Source: a virus
Virus record (IMG/VR): IMGVR_UViG_3300013093_000043
Span: 1-64,000 of that record
Direction: 5' to 3' (one strand)
DNA: 64,000 nt
Shown: piece after piece, positions 61,279 through 64,000 of the stretch
Layout of the letters: each line of letters opens with the position of its first letter
Numbering within the stretch: the first letter of the stretch is position 1
Translations under genes and position numbers: made by a program
The notes under the pieces: generated by a model
What the model saw: only the letters and a program-made list of their open reading frames with translations
Told to the model about the DNA's origin: nothing
Database searches by the model: none

Positions 61279-62369
61279 TCTAATAACCTTTCTTTAGATT
61301 TTACAATAGTTTTAATTTCTTCAAACAACTTGGGTTTGCGTTCATCAAACATTTTTGGTAATTCATTGTAAAAATGTTCATGGTTGTATTGTAATATTGG
61401 GTGCATGGCTGTGTACACTTTATTAATTTTTTCTATAGACCAATTACTGATCTCAAGTATTAAATGAAACATTGCCTCTAACCGTTGATTGCCAATTAGA
61501 TTGTCATAATCTTCATCCCAAAAATCACTGAATGTTTTAAATCCCAATTTTTTTAATAATTGTAAACCACCTTTATTTGAATCTAATATAAATGGTTGGA
61601 AAAAAGCGATTGGTTTAAACGTTTTTTCAGTTAGAAATGCATACTGTTCTGCAACATACGTTTCCATGACCACTGAACAAAAACTATCTGTATAATAATG
61701 TGGTTGGCCATAAGACCAATCATTACGATCAAACGTATCTCCATTGATTTTTATTGGGATATTTAAATTTAGTTCTTCTAAATTTAATTTTTTTAGATAC
61801 CACGGTACACCATCTGATGTGCAAGCATCAGATATATCTTTAAACGAATTAAAATCCGTTCTATGAAGTTCGCCTAAATAACTAAAATAAAATTTATCTT
61901 TCATTGAAAATTTTTCAAGAAAATAATATAAAGACTGTCTGTGTGGGCTAGCCCTATTATTGAGACTTAAAAAATGACATTTTTTTGGTGCGTTTAGATC
62001 AATATCTAATTTTCCTATGTGACTAGAATAATATGAATATAACAATGGTTCTTCTATTTCTGTATATTGATTTGTGTATTCTGTTTTAATGAAATCTGAA
62101 CATGGGTGTGGAGTTATAAATATATGATATTTTTTTACCTTACCAGTTTTGTCATATAAAAATTTCTCTAAACATAACAATTTGTCAAAAAATTCCCAAT
62201 TCACATATTCTCCCAAATAAAGATTAACAACTACTTTGCTTTCTATGTCTGGGGGTGCATATCTATCTGGCTCATTATAGATCTGAGATATACTTAAATT
62301 TTTGGAATCTACAAAGGTATCTAATCCGTCCAACAGTGTTGGTGCACTGCACCTTGGTAATGGATTCAT
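61266..62369 (-). CDS. TEKTFKP-family protein 4 (glycosyltransferase-like)
   Basis: A 367-residue family member between ThyA and the epimerase. Its block is VVMETYVAEQYAFLTEKTFK, then FFQPFILDSNKGGLQLLKKL, GFKTFSDFWDEDYD. A preceding LNNRASPHRQSLYYFLEKFS segment and a CHFLSLNNRA strand parallel family member 3. The N-terminal half includes VVNLYLGEYVNWEFFDKLLC and HIFITPHPCSDF. AT-rich composition compared with ThyA suggests different origins. The stop-start overlaps with both neighbours show cotranscription. GT-B-like glycosyltransferase is the best guess, unproven. Confidence 0.55.
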   Translation of the reverse strand: MNPLPRCSAPTLLDGLDTFVDSKNLSISQIYNEPDRYAPPDIESKVVVNLYLGEYVNWEFFDKLLCLEKFLYDKTGKVKKYHIFITPHPCSDFIKTEYTNQYTEIEEPLLYSYYSSHIGKLDIDLNAPKKCHFLSLNNRASPHRQSLYYFLEKFSMKDKFYFSYLGELHRTDFNSFKDISDACTSDGVPWYLKKLNLEELNLNIPIKINGDTFDRNDWSYGQPHYYTDSFCSVVMETYVAEQYAFLTEKTFKPIAFFQPFILDSNKGGLQLLKKLGFKTFSDFWDEDYDNLIGNQRLEAMFHLILEISNWSIEKINKVYTAMHPILQYNHEHFYNELPKMFDERKPKLFEEIKTIVKSKERLLECGI

Positions 62370-63259
62370 TATACTGCCATTTCTGCTTTTATGGCATCCA
62401 GTGATTGATAGCCAACCAATCTAATATCCGCCATAGTAAACTTGTCTATGTCTTTTACTTCGGGATTGAGCCATAGTTGTGGCGCAGGCAAGGGTTCACG
62501 TTTCAATTGTTCATTTACCTGCTGTATGTGATTAAGGTAAATGTGAGCATCACCGAGAACGTGAACAAACTCACCAATGGCTAAATTGCACACTTGAGCA
62601 ATCATATGCGTCAACAAGCTGTAGCTTGCCACATTAAATGGAACCCCTAAAAACATATCACAACTTCGTTGGTACATCTGGCAGGACAACTCATCCCTTC
62701 CACCAGGTACTGATCTTACACTAAACTGGGCCAACACATGACAGGGCGGCAGGGCCATGTCGTCTAACTCTCCGGGATTCCATGCAGTCAAGATGTGTCT
62801 ACGACTGTATGGATTGGTTTGAATGTCGTTGATCAGAGTGGCCAATTGGTCAACCACAACTGGTTCTCGTTCACTGCTGCTGATCCAGCGAGATCGATTG
62901 GTTTGCCATTGACGCCATTGTACTCCATATACTCTACCAAGGTCGCCCTCAAATCGGGCTCGCGGTCGCCAATAAGGTGCTTGGGCATTGGCAGTCCAAA
63001 TGGTGTCTTTTGGGGAGTTTTTATCCCCGTGTAAGATTTCCCGTAGGCGTCGTTCGTCCCCGGAACCTTCAATGAACCAAAGCAGTTCACTAACAATGGA
63101 TTTCCAAGCCAGTCGCTTGGTAGTAACTGCTGGAAAGCCTTGTCTTAGATCGTATCGTTGTTGTAATCCGAACAAGCTGATGGTGCCTGTGCCTGTTCGG
63201 TCTTGGTGTTTAGTACCCGATTCGAGTACTTGTTTTAGTGCGGATAAGTATTGCTTCAT
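62369..63259 (-). CDS. thyA: Thymidylate synthase ThyA
   Basis: A 296-residue dTMP synthase using methylenetetrahydrofolate. It has RTGTGTISLFG (folate/phosphate loop), FPAVTTKRLAWKSIVSELLW, DLGRVYGVQWRQW, the nucleophile Cys173 in LPPCHVLAQF, LSCQMYQRSCDMFLGVPFNV with Asn209 (dUMP specificity) and HVLGDAHIYLNH. The retained Asn argues for a true dUMP methylase rather than a dCMP hydroxymethylase. It follows DHFR in the same operon, as in many T4-like phages, and its product supports phage DNA synthesis. A TATAAT box lies 7 nt before the ATG. It has an insert of about 25 residues near 115-140 relative to the shortest bacterial enzymes. Confidence 0.95.
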   Translation of the reverse strand: MKQYLSALKQVLESGTKHQDRTGTGTISLFGLQQRYDLRQGFPAVTTKRLAWKSIVSELLWFIEGSGDERRLREILHGDKNSPKDTIWTANAQAPYWRPRARFEGDLGRVYGVQWRQWQTNRSRWISSSEREPVVVDQLATLINDIQTNPYSRRHILTAWNPGELDDMALPPCHVLAQFSVRSVPGGRDELSCQMYQRSCDMFLGVPFNVASYSLLTHMIAQVCNLAIGEFVHVLGDAHIYLNHIQQVNEQLKREPLPAPQLWLNPEVKDIDKFTMADIRLVGYQSLDAIKAEMAV

Positions 63260-63266
63260 ATTATGT

Positions 63267-63294
63267 ATTATACGTTAATTAATTGAAAAAGCAA
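63267..63294 (-). promoter_or_regulatory. Candidate sigma70-type promoter before thyA
   Basis: On the reverse strand TTGCTT (63289-63294), a 16-nt spacer and a perfect TATAAT (63267-63272) lie in the 49-nt gap between the DHFR and thyA genes. The thyA ATG follows 7 nt after the -10 box, so a transcript from here would be nearly leaderless. Confidence 0.45.
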
Positions 63295-63308
63295 TAATAC
63301 TGGTGATG

Positions 63309-63809
63309 TTATTTCGATCTTCTAAAGATTGATTCGTAAACAACAAAAGTACAGTTGTCTTCTGGTGCAGCACTTGCACTACGCATTAATCGTCCTGACA
63401 ACAATAATTTAAGATTAATTTTTGTGTCTGCACGATAAGAACCTTTGATATGTGTCAAGTATATTCTGTCATAGATACTTTCGCATTGTTCTAATACATC
63501 GGCCCCGCCAATAACCCAAATAGTTCGATCAGGATTGGCTTGCTCTAATTTTAGTATCTTGCTTACTATGTCGCCCTTAATTTGGTGTACACTATCTGCG
63601 ATCATTCTATTACTAACAACGTATACAGTACGATCCTTGAGTGTTTTGGGCATCTTGGGATCATCGTATGTGCGTCGACCCATAACAACAATGCCACCAG
63701 TAGTGAGATTTTTAAAATGTTTCAAGTCATTGGAATTATGAGGCCAAGGCAATGAGCCCTGAAGACCCAAGCCGCCGTACATGTCAGCAGCAAAGATTGC
63801 ATTTATCAT
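63309..63809 (-). CDS. Dihydrofolate reductase
   Basis: A 166-residue DHFR. It reduces dihydrofolate to tetrahydrofolate with NADPH, regenerating the cofactor consumed by the adjacent ThyA. Motifs are the AIFAADMYGGLGLQGSLPW start with Trp22, Asp28 in NSNDLKHFK (the catalytic acid), IVVMGRRTYD (NADPH phosphate-binding Arg region), RTVYVVSNR, TIWVIGGADVLEQ and a C-terminal YLTHIKGSYRADT strand. Length and order are normal for the family. Its ATG overlaps the stop of the upstream gene (ATGA). Not clearly distinguishable as folA or a T4 frd-type from this sequence, so no symbol is given. Confidence 0.9.
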   Translation of the reverse strand: MINAIFAADMYGGLGLQGSLPWPHNSNDLKHFKNLTTGGIVVMGRRTYDDPKMPKTLKDRTVYVVSNRMIADSVHQIKGDIVSKILKLEQANPDRTIWVIGGADVLEQCESIYDRIYLTHIKGSYRADTKINLKLLLSGRLMRSASAAPEDNCTFVVYESIFRRSK

Positions 63810-64000
63810 AGATTTTTTAGTAAGTTATCGGTAATGGGTTGTACAGTTTTGGCCACGTTGTCGATACTGATATGAAAATCCACATCGTCGATCACGTGAT
63901 CCAATGCTTTTAATTTTTCGTTAATGATGCGTTCAACAATTTCTGGTGCTGCACCTTCTTCGAGCATTTCGGCTATGTCAACATCAACACTGGTTCCGTC
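63806..64000 (-). CDS. Partial gene, unknown; C-terminal 64 residues
   Basis: Only the last 64 codons lie inside the window (the reading frame continues beyond 64000). The translation from the edge reads DGTSVDVDIAEMLEEGAAPE, then IVERIINEKLKALDHVIDDV and DFHISIDNVAKTVQPITDNL before LKNL and the stop. It is acidic and helical. The TGA overlaps the DHFR ATG by 4 nt, so it is part of the same operon. Not recognised. Confidence 0.55.
   Translation of the reverse strand, partial: DGTSVDVDIAEMLEEGAAPEIVERIINEKLKALDHVIDDVDFHISIDNVAKTVQPITDNLLKNL

Noticed and set aside
62369-63259. dUMP/dCMP hydroxymethylase instead of thymidylate synthase
   Set aside because: The Asn (FNV at 209) and Cys173 motifs are of the thymidylate synthase type. 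A dCMP hydroxymethylase would be expected to carry Asp at that position.
1-64000. tRNA genes, CRISPR arrays, insertion sequences, attachment sites
   Set aside because: No intergenic gap is large enough for more than a promoter. No cloverleaf, spaced direct repeats, transposase or integrase motifs were seen.

Overview
The window is a near-continuous stretch of a T4-like contractile-tailed phage (myovirus), probably from an uncultured aquatic phage. Three things support this. A gp55-type late sigma factor lies beside a gp47-type nuclease. A baseplate run (gp53, hub, spike, gp25, gp6, giant wedge-like protein) follows in the order expected for T4-like phages. Two exact copies of a T4-late-type promoter (CAATAAATACT) precede baseplate genes. 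Genes are packed with 1 to 40 nt overlaps. No gap exceeds about 115 nt, and I see no tRNA, rRNA, CRISPR array, insertion sequence or attachment site. The host cannot be read from the sequence.

Layout. 1-2170 (minus): gp47-like nuclease (cut by the window edge), an unrecognised protein, and the gp55-like sigma factor. 2171-2281: divergent intergenic region. 2282-24294 (plus): baseplate and tail proteins, including a 4053-residue giant. 24299-33461 (plus): host-recognition region with three fibres sharing one N-terminal module, a glycine-rich adhesin carrying a Hint domain, further glycine-rich proteins, and a tandem pair of related structural proteins. 33471-33499: a strong sigma70-type promoter placed so that the first gene would be leaderless. 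33506-53865 (plus): a large accessory biosynthetic block. It holds GT-A-like glycosyltransferases, SGNH-like proteins, two 2-oxoglutarate/Fe(II) oxygenase-like proteins, a hexapeptide acyltransferase, an ANL acyl-AMP ligase, five radical SAM proteins with an N-terminal twitch-like cysteine region, a NodU/CmcH-type carbamoyltransferase and an APS-kinase-like protein. 53750-54934 (minus) and 54933-58160 (plus): a glycosyltransferase-like protein and a 1075-residue repeat/GT protein that start head to head on overlapping ATG codons. 58157-64000 (minus): one tight operon with an unrecognised partial gene, DHFR, ThyA, a glycosyltransferase-like protein, a nucleotide-sugar epimerase, a paralogue of the 424-1305 protein, and a DegT-type sugar aminotransferase.

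How the genes may work together (inference). The late block builds the baseplate and fibres under gp55. The accessory block and the right-hand minus operon contain parts of a sugar-modification pathway: epimerase, PLP aminotransferase, acyl activation plus acyl transfer, carbamoyl transfer, oxygenation, radical chemistry and glycosyl transfer. The product could be a virion glycan, a change to host surface polysaccharide, or a nucleobase modification. The sequence does not decide between these. The five-gene radical SAM array, with four paralogous 'TEKTFKP' proteins scattered in and around it, is the least familiar and most interesting part.
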